Shown here one piece after another: positions 6,494 through 6,543 of a stretch of DNA of 6,543 nt. Position 1 is the stretch's first letter; every line of letters starts with the position of its first letter. This stretch comes from Chloroflexota bacterium (GTDB lineage: Bacteria; Chloroflexota; Dehalococcoidia; Lucifugimonadales; Lucifugimonadaceae): the NCBI GenBank assembly GCA_013911545.1, contig JACETA010000044.1:1-6543 (forward strand). The letters run 5' to 3'. The notes under the pieces are model-generated. The model was not told where the DNA came from. It saw nothing but the letters and a program-made list of their open reading frames with translations, and did no database searches. The position numbers and the translations under genes were made by a program.

Positions 6494-6541
6494 TTAATTT
6501 AAACCTAAAATCTTTTCTGCTAATATTTTAAGGTATTTTAA
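6494..6541 (-). CDS. Possible C-terminal end of a leftward gene entering from the right edge
   Basis: On the minus strand an open frame enters from the right and ends with TAA at 6496-6494, reading LKYLKILAEKILGLN. It looks like an amphipathic helix, as at many protein C-termini, and every other frame in this stretch contains stops or is too short to judge. Fifteen codons are not enough to prove a gene. If real, its stop directly abuts the 3' end of the tRNA. Product unknown. Confidence 0.3.
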   Translation of the reverse strand, partial: LKYLKILAEKILGLN

Positions 6542-6543
6542 TC

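Noticed and set aside
6418..6543. tRNA-Ala as part of an rRNA operon spacer
   Set aside because: No 16S end or tRNA-Ile precedes it, its own TATAAT lies upstream, and the 50 bases after it show no 23S start.

Overview
The window is AT-rich (well under 40% GC by eye), tightly packed bacterial DNA using the standard code (TGA is a real stop at 4563-4565). Genes are separated by a few bases or overlap, as in streamlined, probably marine, Proteobacteria-like genomes. That placement is an inference from composition and gene density; no marker gene fixes the lineage. No stretch longer than 300 bases lacks a gene. I see no mobile element, CRISPR array or rRNA.

Layout. (1) A leftward operon, transcribed from about 3546 down to the left edge, holds three genes. 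They are a small membrane-anchored protein with a coiled coil (3546-2776), a divergent malate synthase A-like enzyme (2774-1137), and a PLP-dependent class III aminotransferase of the glutamate-1-semialdehyde aminomutase type (1137 to beyond position 1). The junctions are a 1-base gap and a 1-base TAATG overlap. (2) A 77-base divergent promoter region follows (3547-3623). (3) A rightward pair comes next: an NHL beta-propeller protein of the peptidyl-alpha-hydroxyglycine alpha-amidating lyase (PAL) family (3624-4565), overlapping by 8 bases an RmuC-family membrane-anchored nuclease-like protein (4558-5583). (4) A leftward PD-(D/E)XK nuclease-like gene (5564-6373) meets rmuC tail to tail with a 20-base overlap. 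(5) A complete tRNA-Ala(UGC) gene with encoded CCA (6418-6493) is followed by what may be the last codons of another leftward gene.

How the genes may work together. The known PAL reaction splits an N-acyl/peptidyl alpha-hydroxyglycine into an amide and glyoxylate. Malate synthase condenses glyoxylate with acetyl-CoA, and several class III aminotransferases use glyoxylate or other small oxoacids. Finding PAL-like, malate synthase-like and class III aminotransferase genes around one shared promoter region suggests an uncharacterised pathway that makes and consumes glyoxylate or a related 2-oxoacid. This is an inference. The PAL-like protein keeps every catalytic position I could map. The malate synthase-like protein keeps its core acidic residues but departs from the family at several otherwise conserved motifs, so its substrate may differ. 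RmuC and the second nuclease look like housekeeping or DNA-processing neighbours rather than parts of that pathway.
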